A DNA stretch of 64,000 bases from an uncultured Chloroflexota bacterium (GTDB taxonomy: Bacteria; Chloroflexota; UBA11872; UBA12225): contig CADCTC010000170.1 of assembly GCA_902805635.1 (NCBI GenBank), positions 8,354-72,353 of the forward strand. The letters run 5' to 3'. The notes beneath the pieces were generated by a model. The model made no database searches. It had not been told where the DNA came from and worked only from the letters and a program-made list of their open reading frames with translations. This document shows, in pieces, positions 25,471-33,643 of this stretch (its first letter is position 1; every line of letters starts with the position of its first letter). A program made the translations under genes and the position numbers.

Positions 25471-26664
25471 CTAGGCGCGGCCGAGTGCGGCTGCTTTGAG
25501 CTCGCGCTGCGCCTGGTCGAAGCGGTCCTCGACCTTGCCTTCCTGCTCGCGCACCCACGAGACTAGCTCCCTGGCCCCCTGTGCGAACGACACATTGGCC
25601 TCGTACCCGAGCAGCGCCCGCGCCCGGCTGATGTCCGGGTAGCAGTGGCGCGTGTCGCCGGGGCGGAAGGTGCCCAGCACGTCGGGCGTCATGCCCCCCT
25701 TGCCCCCCCGTCCGTCCGGTCCGGTCTGGTCGGCGCCCATCTCGCGTAGCAGGGTGTTGGCCACGTCCAGGATGCTGATTGGGTTGCCAGTGCCCAGGTT
25801 GATCGCCTGGCCGTCCGCCTTTTCTGACTCGAGCGCCAGCACGTTGGCGCGCGCGATGTCGGTGGCGTGGATGAAGTCGCGCAGCTGCTTGCCGTCTTCG
25901 TAGACGGGCGGCGCCTTGCCCGCCAGGATGCGCGAGCAGAAGATGGCGCCCACGCCGGTGTAGGGGTTGGAGAGCGCCTGGCGCTGGCCGTACACCTGCC
26001 AGTAGCGCAGCGCCACCGACGGGATGCCGTACGCGGCGCCGCACGCCAGGAACATCTCCTCGTGGTCGCGCTTGCCGATGGCGTAGATGGAGAGCGGCTG
26101 CAGCGGCTTGTCCTCGCACGTGGCCACCGGGGTCACGTCGCGCCCGCAGCCCTCGGGGCACTGCAGCTCCCACGCGCCACCCTCCAGCTGCGCCGCCGGG
26201 CGCAGGCGGGGGTAGACCGTGCCGTGCTCCTCGCAGCGGTAGGCGCCCTCGCCGTAGATCGACATCGAGCTGGCCACCACCATTTTCTTGAGGCGCGCGC
26301 GCACACTCTTGGTGTTCACGACCGCGTCGAGCACCGTGGCACCACCGACGGTGTTGATGTCCATATAGCGCCGCACGTCGTACATGCTCTGCGGCACGCC
26401 CACCAGCGCGGCCTCGTGGAACAGGTAGTCCACGCCCTCCAGCGCGTCCACTACGGCGCGCACATCACGCACGTCGCCCTGGATGAACTCCGCGTCTTCC
26501 GCCAGGTAGTCGGGCGCGCTGCCGGTCTCCGCCAGCGCGCCGTGCACCTGGGGTTCCAGGTTGTCCAGCACGCGCACGTCGTACCCACTGCGCAGCAGCT
26601 CCTCCACGATGTAACTTCCGATGAAGCCCGCGCCGCCCGTGACCAGGACCTTGCCCTTACTCAT
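25471..26664 (-). CDS. NAD-dependent sugar epimerase/dehydratase with Cys-rich insertion
   Basis: A 397-residue extended short-chain dehydrogenase/reductase acting on nucleotide sugars. The Rossmann motif is VTGGAGFIGSYIVEELL, the catalytic region has SSMSIYGEG and YAIGK (Tyr/Lys pair), and the C-terminal part has LRYWQVYGQRQALSNPYTGV and DFIHATDIARAN. Between the Ser and Tyr motifs is an unusual insertion with several Cys (YRCEEHG, QCPEGCGRD, ATCED) that could bind zinc. I chose ATG 26664; a TTG at 26682 is possible. It is likely to feed the polysaccharide cluster that begins 1 kb away, though it is not in the same transcript. Confidence 0.88.
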   Translation of the reverse strand: MSKGKVLVTGGAGFIGSYIVEELLRSGYDVRVLDNLEPQVHGALAETGSAPDYLAEDAEFIQGDVRDVRAVVDALEGVDYLFHEAALVGVPQSMYDVRRYMDINTVGGATVLDAVVNTKSVRARLKKMVVASSMSIYGEGAYRCEEHGTVYPRLRPAAQLEGGAWELQCPEGCGRDVTPVATCEDKPLQPLSIYAIGKRDHEEMFLACGAAYGIPSVALRYWQVYGQRQALSNPYTGVGAIFCSRILAGKAPPVYEDGKQLRDFIHATDIARANVLALESEKADGQAINLGTGNPISILDVANTLLREMGADQTGPDGRGGKGGMTPDVLGTFRPGDTRHCYPDISRARALLGYEANVSFAQGARELVSWVREQEGKVEDRFDQAQRELKAAALGRA

Positions 26665-26802
26665 TGCGCGGGAGCGTAACAAGTACAGGACACGTAGCAG
26701 TGCGCTGCCAAGTAGGCCCCGCAGGGCCTTCCCATAGATTCAGCCGGGGGATTTATCGCCAGGTCCTCTGCACCGCGCCGGCTGTGCCAGCTACGCCTGT
26801 GC

Positions 26803-27537
26803 CTACTGCGCGCCTGCCCGCCCCACGAACAACCGCTCCATGCCACCATGCCGGCGGGCAACGGCCAGCAGGTGCTTGCATGGGATGCCTCTATAAAGGA
26901 AATCGGCACACTCGCAGGCGATCACCTCGCCATCGCCATCCTGCCCCGGCACACGGAACGTGACGTGGTAGGACTGGTCCGGGTGCGACTCCGACTGCAC
27001 CTCGTACTCGCCACCGCCCAGGTCGCGCACGGCCAGCTCGCCTGCGCGGCGCGTGCGCTCCGGCAGCCACTCCACCAGCGGCGCTAGCGCCAGCGAGCGC
27101 GCCTGGTTGGCGCCGGTGGAGATCGCCTCCACCGCGTGGCGGCCTAGCTGCTGTGACGCTTGCTCCAACGCCGGTCTCCAGCCCGCCACGTGCTGTGGCC
27201 ATTCGCCTGTGCCGCCCATTGCCTGCGACAGGCGCGGGTCGTCTACCAGGAAGGTAGGACTTTCCAGTCCGCTGGCATGTGAAAGGCGCATCGCCAGCAG
27301 AAGCGCCTGCGCCGTCGCCTCATCGCGGCGGGCCTGGCCCAGATAGCTGGAGCGCTGCGCCAGCACGCGGCCGCGCTCATCCGTAACCACAATGCCGGCG
27401 CCGGCTGGCCCCGGCTCGGTGAGCGCCAGCACGGCGGCAACGTACACTCGGCGGCCCTGCCCGGCGGCGCGCTGGCCGAACCCGCGTACCGGGAACTCTT
27501 GTGACGGCTCTGGCGGCGGCGCGGTCTGTGTTTCCAT
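26803..27537 (-). CDS. RNase H-like domain fused to SWIM zinc finger
   Basis: A 244-residue protein. Residues about 30-130 follow the bacterial RNase HI-like pattern (EPGPAGAGIVVTDERGRVL, SSYLGQARRDEATAQALLLAMRL, FLVDDPRLSQAM), but the first catalytic Asp of the usual DGA motif is replaced (VAAVLAL), so nuclease activity is doubtful. The C-terminus is a SWIM zinc finger, CECADFLYRGIPCKHLLAV (C-x-C-x(n)-C-x-H), a DNA- or protein-binding module. GAAGGGA lies just before the ATG. A role in recombination or nucleic-acid binding is plausible only by domain content. Confidence 0.8.
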   Translation of the reverse strand: METQTAPPPEPSQEFPVRGFGQRAAGQGRRVYVAAVLALTEPGPAGAGIVVTDERGRVLAQRSSYLGQARRDEATAQALLLAMRLSHASGLESPTFLVDDPRLSQAMGGTGEWPQHVAGWRPALEQASQQLGRHAVEAISTGANQARSLALAPLVEWLPERTRRAGELAVRDLGGGEYEVQSESHPDQSYHVTFRVPGQDGDGEVIACECADFLYRGIPCKHLLAVARRHGGMERLFVGRAGAQ

Positions 27538-27682
27538 TGGTTCCCTTCAAATTGGGACCGGGCACCGCGCTGAGCGCATGTCGGACCCGGTTCCAGGTGA
27601 GCAAGGTCTGTGCCACGCTGTGCACGACACCGCCGTGAATCGTGGCATGAGGTTTGCCCACCGCAATGCACCTCTACCGCCC

Positions 27683-28852
27683 ATGCAAGTGACACGAGAA
27701 CAACCGAAGACCGGGGTGCTGACATTCCACCGCTGCATCAACTACGGCAGCTACTGGCAGGCGCGCTGCCTGGTGGAGGGACTGCGCGGGCGCGGCCTGG
27801 ACGCGGTCCTATTGGAGCACGACTCTCCGCGGGTGACGACGGCCGAGTGGCAGTGCGCCCTTCAACCGGTCTTGCCCGAGTACGTCCCGTACGCGGACCG
27901 GCTGCGGTATGGCGTGAAGTTGCTGAGATTCTTGCGTGCATTTGCCGCGCTGCCTCGCTCGCGCCGCTTCCCGCTCGATGATCCCGGCGGTGCGCGCGGC
28001 GCGAACGACGCCCCGGCCATGGATGCGTACCGCCTGGTGGTGGTCGGCAGCGATGAGGTCTGGAACCTGCGTCACCCCTGGTTCGGTGGGTGCGGGCTCT
28101 TCTGGGGAGAGGGAGTCCGTGCGAGCCGGCTGGTGTCGTACGCGGCGAGCTTTGGGAACCACGACACCGTGCTGGAGCCATGGTGGGCAGACCGGCTGCG
28201 GCGCTTCGACTCGATCTCTGTGCGCGACGAGAACTCGCTGGGCCTCATTCGGAGTGCGCTGGGGTTTGAGCCGGACCTCGTGCTCGATCCCTGTCTGCAG
28301 TTTTCTGAGCGGCTGCCGCAGCCGCAGGGACGTTGGCGCGGTCCACGCGAGCCGTTTGCGGCCGTCTATGGGCACAGCTTTACACCGTCGTTCGCACAGG
28401 AGGTGCGTCGCTGGGCGCATGGCCGTGGCCTCCCGCTTGTGAGCATCGGCTACCGCAATGCCTGGGCAGACGTGCAGTGGCTCACCGCCGGGCCGCACGA
28501 CTTCGCGCAGTGCATCGCCCGGGCCGAGGCGGTGGCGACCAACTTCTTCCACGGCTGCGTCTTCGCACTGGCGCACACGCGGCCGTTCGTCTGCGAGGCG
28601 TCGTCCTATCGTTCCATCAAGGTGCAGAACCTCATGGCGACGGTAGGGGGCGAGGCGCACGTGATGCGGGCAGAATCCCCACCGGAAGCGTACGACGCAC
28701 AGCTGGGCGAACCTCCTCACCCGGCGATGGCTAACACCATACGGCGGATGCGTGAATCCTCGAATCGCTACCTCGATCGTGCTGCCGGCGTGCACGGCGC
28801 CGGCAGAGGTGACCGTGCGCCGGAGGCGGAACCGGCGCCGCTGGCGGCCTGA
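27683..28852 (+). CDS. Polysaccharide pyruvyl transferase family protein
   Basis: A 389-residue enzyme of the WcaK/CsaB pyruvyl transferase type, which adds pyruvate ketals to sugars of cell-surface polymers. Typical features are the N-terminal TGVLTFHRCINYGSYWQARCL, VVVGSDEVWNL, VSYAASFGN, ISVRDENSLGLI, and the C-terminal FFHGCVFALAHTRPFVCE. The start is uncertain: no ribosome binding site is clear, and ATGs at 27647 and 27683 are both possible. The next gene starts four bases after the stop. Together with the FrhB-like neighbour this pairing recurs in exopolysaccharide loci. Confidence 0.88.
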   Translation: MQVTREQPKTGVLTFHRCINYGSYWQARCLVEGLRGRGLDAVLLEHDSPRVTTAEWQCALQPVLPEYVPYADRLRYGVKLLRFLRAFAALPRSRRFPLDDPGGARGANDAPAMDAYRLVVVGSDEVWNLRHPWFGGCGLFWGEGVRASRLVSYAASFGNHDTVLEPWWADRLRRFDSISVRDENSLGLIRSALGFEPDLVLDPCLQFSERLPQPQGRWRGPREPFAAVYGHSFTPSFAQEVRRWAHGRGLPLVSIGYRNAWADVQWLTAGPHDFAQCIARAEAVATNFFHGCVFALAHTRPFVCEASSYRSIKVQNLMATVGGEAHVMRAESPPEAYDAQLGEPPHPAMANTIRRMRESSNRYLDRAAGVHGAGRGDRAPEAEPAPLAA

Positions 28853-28856
28853 CGCC

Positions 28857-30293
28857 ATGGCAGCCGGCACCGATCTTCTCCTTTCTCCACACGACATCGT
28901 GCGCTCTGGCCTCTGCATCGGCTGTGGCAGCTGTGTGGCCCAGACAGCCGTGCACGCAAATGCCTCGCCGGAAGCCGACACGAGCTGGGCAGATCCGCAC
29001 GAGCCGCGGATGGAGCTGGACCGCTTTGGCCTGCTGAAGCCCGTGGGGGCGCCTGAGTGGTTCCGCCGCAAGTCGGCCGTGTTCACGCGCACGTGCCCGT
29101 TCTCGCCGGCGGCGCGCGACGAGGATGAGCTCGCCGCGGACCTGTTCGCCGACGCGCCAATGCAGGACCCGCGCGTGGGGCGGTATCTGTCGGCGTACGT
29201 GGGCTACGCGTCCGAAGGCGGGTTCCGTGATCGGGGCAGCTCCGGCGGCATGGTTAGCTGGGTGCTGGCGGAGCTCATGCGCGCCGGACTGGTCGACGGC
29301 GTGGTCCACGTCGCCGAGTCCGCCGACCCGCAGGCCGCCGGGCGCTTCTTCCGCTACCGAGTGTCGCGCACCGAAGAAGAGCTCCGCGCCGGCGCAAAGT
29401 CGCGCTACTACCCGATCGAGCTGTCCGATGTGCTCCAAACCATCCGCACCATCCCCGGCCGCTACGCGGTGGTCGGCATCCCCTGTTTCATCAAGGCGGT
29501 GCAGCTACTGCGCCGCGAGGACCCGGTAATTCAGGAGCGCGTGGCATTCACGCTGGGGCTCTTCTGCGGCCACATGAAGAGCGCGCGATTTGTGGAGAGC
29601 TTCGCCTGGCAGATGGGCGTCTCCGTGGCGGACGTGCAGCGGGTCGAGTTCCGCCTCAAAGACGCTACCCGCCCCGCCAGCTGGTACACCGCGCAGCTCA
29701 CGCTGCGCGACGGCAGCACCGTGAAGAAGGACTGGTGGCACCTGGCAGACGGTGACTGGGGCGCGGGTTTCTTCCAGAGCTCCGCCTGCAACTTCTGCGA
29801 CGACGTGGTGGCGGAGACAGCCGACGTCTCGTTCGGCGATGCGTGGGTAGAACCCTATTCGTCCGACGGGAACGGAACCAACGTCGTGGTGGTGCGCTCC
29901 CTTGCCGTGGACGAGCTCGTGTCTGCAGGCATCCGGGAGGGCCGCCTCACGCTGGAGCCGGTGGACAGCGCTTTCGTGGCACAAACACAGGCCGCCGGTC
30001 TCCGCCAGCGACGTGAGGGGCTCGCGTACCGCCTGACATGGCGTCGCTCCGGTGTACACCCACGCAAGCGCGTGGCTCCTGATGCCACGTCAGCCACACC
30101 ACGGCGCAAGCTGACGTACCGGATGCGCGCCATCATCTCCGCGTGGAGCCACCGCATGTTCTGGCTCGCTCGCGTTACCGGCCGGCCGCAGCTCTATACA
30201 CAGTGGGCGCGCGGCGCAGTCGCCGTCTACCACGGGCTGGCCTATTCGCGTGGCAGGGTTGGCGCTGTGATGGAATGGGCACACTTGCGCTAA
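28857..30293 (+). CDS. FrhB-like iron-sulfur protein of polysaccharide cluster
   Basis: A 478-residue protein of the coenzyme F420 hydrogenase/dehydrogenase beta-subunit family. An N-terminal ferredoxin-like Cys cluster is visible (Cys20, Cys23, Cys26 in CIGCGSC, then TCPFSP). The GGFRDRGSSGGMVSWVL and VVGIPCFIKAVQLL blocks are FrhB hallmarks, and the C-terminal CNFCDDVVAETADVSFGDAW is the second conserved Cys region. It probably performs flavin/Fe-S redox chemistry on a sugar or lipid-linked precursor, not hydrogen metabolism, because hydrogenase genes are absent and a pyruvyl transferase precedes it. Confidence 0.88.
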   Translation: MAAGTDLLLSPHDIVRSGLCIGCGSCVAQTAVHANASPEADTSWADPHEPRMELDRFGLLKPVGAPEWFRRKSAVFTRTCPFSPAARDEDELAADLFADAPMQDPRVGRYLSAYVGYASEGGFRDRGSSGGMVSWVLAELMRAGLVDGVVHVAESADPQAAGRFFRYRVSRTEEELRAGAKSRYYPIELSDVLQTIRTIPGRYAVVGIPCFIKAVQLLRREDPVIQERVAFTLGLFCGHMKSARFVESFAWQMGVSVADVQRVEFRLKDATRPASWYTAQLTLRDGSTVKKDWWHLADGDWGAGFFQSSACNFCDDVVAETADVSFGDAWVEPYSSDGNGTNVVVVRSLAVDELVSAGIREGRLTLEPVDSAFVAQTQAAGLRQRREGLAYRLTWRRSGVHPRKRVAPDATSATPRRKLTYRMRAIISAWSHRMFWLARVTGRPQLYTQWARGAVAVYHGLAYSRGRVGAVMEWAHLR

Positions 30294-30367
30294 GGCGCAG
30301 CGCAGCAGAAGAGTGGGGCAATGCCATTTCACCGGGCTGGCAGTGGGGCAAGCACAGCCGGAGTGGC

Positions 30368-31318
30368 ATGGCTCTTGCTGCCGTACCGGCCGCAATGGTG
30401 GAGACAGTGGGGAAGCTGCAGGCGGCACATCGCGCGGGACGGCAGGGAACCAATGGCAGGGCAAGGGGCACAGGAGCAAACGGCACGGCCGTGATCCGCG
30501 CGGCGGAGTCAGCAGAGGCACAGGTGCTTCGGAGAGAGATCGACGCGATTGGTCCCTGGTTCCACAACCTGCGGCTCCCGGTCGACGGCGCTGCCGGGGA
30601 GCACGCGGAGACGGCGCCAGATCACCCCTTAGGGGATTTCCCGAGTGTGTTCTGGAGTGCGTTCGGCCAAGCGGTGCCCGACGATCTCACCGGCAAGTCC
30701 GTGCTGGACATTGGCTGCAACGGGGGCTTCTACTCCTTTGAAATGCAGCGCCGCGGCGCTGCGCGCGTGTTGGGCATCGATCACGACCCCGTCTACCTGC
30801 GCCAGGCCGAATTTGCGCGCGAGCGCCTTGGGCTGAGCGCGCGCGACGTGGAGTTCCGTCGCCTGGGCGTCTACGACGTGGACCAACTCGCGGAGCAGTT
30901 CGACCTGGTCTTCTTCATGGGGGTTTTGTATCACCTACGCCACCCGCTGTACGCCCTGGAGAAGGTGGCCGGGCTGGTGCGCTGCCCAGGCGGTCGCCTG
31001 GTGTTCCAGACGATGGAGCGCGGCGTGCAGGAGACGGTGCAGGTGGCGGAAGATTACCCTTTCGCCGAACGCGGGATCTTCTACGACGAGCGCTTCCCGC
31101 GCATGTACTTTGTGGAGCACCGCTACGCGGGCGACTGGACCAACTGGTGGATCCCCAACCCTGCGGCCACGCAAGCAATGCTCCGCAGCTGCGGGCTCGA
31201 CATCGTGGAACGCCCGTGTGGCGAAGTGTACGTCTGCGCCCCCAAGGATGCCGTACGACTCTGGGGCAGGACAGGCGCAGCCGTGCCGGCCGACGGGCTA
31301 GCCAGATCTAGCGACTGA
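30368..31318 (+). CDS. SAM-dependent methyltransferase (TIGR04290-like)
   Basis: A roughly 316-residue class I methyltransferase. The SAM motif is VLDIGCNGGFYSFEMQRRGA, followed by GIDHDPVYLRQA and FFMGVLYHLRHPLYALEKV; the TNWWIPN motif and early WFHNLRLP match the uncharacterised family I know as TIGR04290, related to tRNA carboxymethyl-uridine methyltransferases but linked to glycosyltransferase clusters. I chose ATG 30368 because GGAG lies four bases upstream; ATGs at 30275 and 30395 are alternatives. Its last 11 bases overlap the convergent glycosyltransferase gene. Confidence 0.85.
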   Translation: MALAAVPAAMVETVGKLQAAHRAGRQGTNGRARGTGANGTAVIRAAESAEAQVLRREIDAIGPWFHNLRLPVDGAAGEHAETAPDHPLGDFPSVFWSAFGQAVPDDLTGKSVLDIGCNGGFYSFEMQRRGAARVLGIDHDPVYLRQAEFARERLGLSARDVEFRRLGVYDVDQLAEQFDLVFFMGVLYHLRHPLYALEKVAGLVRCPGGRLVFQTMERGVQETVQVAEDYPFAERGIFYDERFPRMYFVEHRYAGDWTNWWIPNPAATQAMLRSCGLDIVERPCGEVYVCAPKDAVRLWGRTGAAVPADGLARSSD

Positions 31319-32420
31319 GTGCCGGAACCGCAGCGGGCCGCGCGATCTCCCGCTGCACCACCTGCTCGAACCGTTCGGCGCGCGAGGCGTAGGTGTGGTC
31401 GCGCTCCACGCGGGCACGAGCCCGGCGGCCGATCTCACGCGCTGACCCGGCTGGCGTGTTCCGCAAGTGACGCACGATGTCTTCTGCGTTCTCCGCGACG
31501 AGGATCTCCTGGTCAGGGACGAAGAACTGGTCCACGCCGATCCAGCTGTCCGTAACGAGGCAGCTAGCGCAGCCGGCGGCCTCGAAGACGCGCGTGGCGG
31601 GACTGTAGCCAAGGCGCGCCATGTCCTCGCGTGTGATGTTCAGCACCATACGCGCTGAGCAGTTCCAGGCGCGGTGTTCGCCTGTGGGCACATGGCCAAT
31701 CGCGCGCACGTTTGGAGGCAGGTCCACCCACTCGTGCCAGCCCGAGCCGCCCAAGACGAACGTCATCTCGGGCGCCAGGCGCGCGGCGCGGAAGAACAAG
31801 TCGTGCACGCGCTGCTCGCGGTCGGGCAGCCGGTTGCCCATGAAGAGCAGGTCGCACGCGCGCTCCGGCACCGGCGGCACGGCGTAGTAGTCGTCCAGGT
31901 CCACCGCGTTGTAGACCAGGTGTGCAGCGCGCGCACCCAGCCGGGCGTAGCTCTGTTGCACTGGGGGGCCGCCGCCGTAGAGCAGCACCATATCGAACCG
32001 CGGCACTAGCGCGCGGAAGGTGGTCGGGTCATCCTCCGGCTCGGCGAACGCCGCCGCCAGGGTGGCCGGCGCATCCACGTCCCAGAAGGCAACCAGCGTT
32101 CCAGTCTGCTGGAGCGCCAGCACGCCCCGCGCGAGCTCCAGCTCCCAGCCGCCCACTCCACTGAACTTGGCGACGAAGTCCGAGGCGCGCGCACGCTCCA
32201 GCTCGTGCGCCAGGTCATCCCAGCCCCGGCAGACGCGCACCTCGGCGTACGGCGGGTCATCCACAAGGTCGCGGTGCTGCTGCCGGTCGTAGATATCCGG
32301 CTCCACAAAGGTAATCTCATGCCCCCGCGCGTGCAGCGCGCGGCACAGTCCGCGGTAGTACGTGGCTGCGCCGTTCCAGTACGCCGAGACGATGCTGGAG
32401 CCGAAGATGGTGATCTTCAT
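31308..32420 (-). CDS. CgeB-like glycosyltransferase (copy A)
   Basis: A 370-residue GT-B glycosyltransferase of the CgeB/YkvP-like type. The N-terminus MKITIFGSSIVSAYWNGAAT and ATYYRGLCRALHARGHEITF forms the first Rossmann domain, LLFMGNRLPDREQRVHDLFF opens the second, and the donor-binding C-terminal part is LGYSPATRVFEAAGCASCLV with DQFFVPDQEILVAENAED. The ATG overlaps the upstream gene's stop by four bases (ATGA). It is the last gene of a six-gene reverse operon. Donor and acceptor sugars are unknown. Confidence 0.9.
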   Translation of the reverse strand: MKITIFGSSIVSAYWNGAATYYRGLCRALHARGHEITFVEPDIYDRQQHRDLVDDPPYAEVRVCRGWDDLAHELERARASDFVAKFSGVGGWELELARGVLALQQTGTLVAFWDVDAPATLAAAFAEPEDDPTTFRALVPRFDMVLLYGGGPPVQQSYARLGARAAHLVYNAVDLDDYYAVPPVPERACDLLFMGNRLPDREQRVHDLFFRAARLAPEMTFVLGGSGWHEWVDLPPNVRAIGHVPTGEHRAWNCSARMVLNITREDMARLGYSPATRVFEAAGCASCLVTDSWIGVDQFFVPDQEILVAENAEDIVRHLRNTPAGSAREIGRRARARVERDHTYASRAERFEQVVQREIARPAAVPALSR

Positions 32421-33628
32421 CTTGCGAGCGCGGCGTGTCGTGGCGCAGAGATGGCTTTCTGCTGAGGGCTGGGGACGGCGATGGCTGTCTGCGGCTGGCG
32501 AAGCCGGGCCACAATTGTGAGTAGCTGCTCGGCGCGATGACGGCACGTGTGGTGGGCCAGCACGCGCGCAACACCGCTGCGCCCCAGCTTCTCGCGCGCG
32601 TCGTGGTCGTGCCACAGCCAGTCCAGTGCTTCGAGCATGTCCTTCTTGGTGTCCACTACCAAGTAGTCCTGGCCCTCGCGGAACAGCCCATCCACATCCG
32701 GCCAGCGCGTGCTAACCAGTGCCGTGCCGCACGCCAGCGCCTCGAAGACGCGGATGGTGGGGATGCCAGGCAGGGCCTGCATGTACTGCTGGCGCACCAC
32801 GTGCAGCGCCACCCGTGTCTGGGCGAACGCCTGCGGCGCGTCGGCATTGGGCAGCCAGCCGCGGTACTCCACGCCGTAGTGGCGGCGCAGTTGGTCCAGC
32901 ACCTCCGGTGGGTAGCGCACGCCGTAGATGGCGAAGCGGCGCGCGCCGCGGAAACGCCGCGCCGGGCGCAGCAAGTACTCGCGCAGCTCACGTGCGCGGT
33001 CTTCGTCACCCCAGTTGCCGATGAAAAGCGCGTCATCCACCGGGCGCTCCAGGTCGGGCGGTGCAGGGTGAAAGAGCGCTACGTCCGCCGCCTCGTGCAC
33101 CACGTGCACGTCGGCGACGCCACGCCGGCGGTACTCGGCGGCGATGGATGGCCCATACGCCAGCACCGAATCGAACCGCTCCAGCCCCAGCCGCTCCACC
33201 GCCTCGGGCTGAGTCAGGATGCGGTAGTGGGTGTCATGGAAGAAGAGCAGGAACCCGCAGCGGCGCTTGAGGCGGGCCAGCAGCTCCACCAACTGCGGAT
33301 TTTCCACCCCCGGCCACTCGTGAACCACCACCACGTCTACCCCGGCCAGCTCCTCCGCCAACCGGCGCTCCAGTGCCGCCGTCTCGGTCGGGGTAGGGTC
33401 GTACAGGCGAGTCGTCACGAACGGGAAGCGCCGGCGGAACGCCACCAGCGGCGACAGACCGTGCTCGGCTACTAGGTTGGAGACGGACCAGCCGCGCCGC
33501 TCCTCGTAGACGACCGCCTCGTGTCCCATCTGGACGAGCGAGCGGACCATGCCCCGCAGGAAATGTGCATTCCCGTGGTTCCAGTCCGAGCGGACCGAGT
33601 GATAGAAGAGTGCGAAGCGCAAGCTCAT
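32417..33628 (-). CDS. CgeB-like glycosyltransferase (copy B)
   Basis: A 403-residue GT-B enzyme related to copies A and the one at 35834-36982. Landmarks are the N-terminal FYHSVRSDWNHGNAHFLRGM, the mid-protein DDALFIGNWGDEDRARELRE, and the C-terminal IPTIRVFEALACGTALVSTR with LFREGQDYLVV. GGAGG lies immediately against the ATG with no spacer, which is poor spacing; a TTG six bases on would be ideally spaced, so the real start could be two codons later. It lies 15 bases after the GT4 gene and overlaps copy A by four. Confidence 0.9.
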   Translation of the reverse strand: MSLRFALFYHSVRSDWNHGNAHFLRGMVRSLVQMGHEAVVYEERRGWSVSNLVAEHGLSPLVAFRRRFPFVTTRLYDPTPTETAALERRLAEELAGVDVVVVHEWPGVENPQLVELLARLKRRCGFLLFFHDTHYRILTQPEAVERLGLERFDSVLAYGPSIAAEYRRRGVADVHVVHEAADVALFHPAPPDLERPVDDALFIGNWGDEDRARELREYLLRPARRFRGARRFAIYGVRYPPEVLDQLRRHYGVEYRGWLPNADAPQAFAQTRVALHVVRQQYMQALPGIPTIRVFEALACGTALVSTRWPDVDGLFREGQDYLVVDTKKDMLEALDWLWHDHDAREKLGRSGVARVLAHHTCRHRAEQLLTIVARLRQPQTAIAVPSPQQKAISAPRHAALAR

Positions 33629-33643
33629 CCTCCGTCAGAAAGT

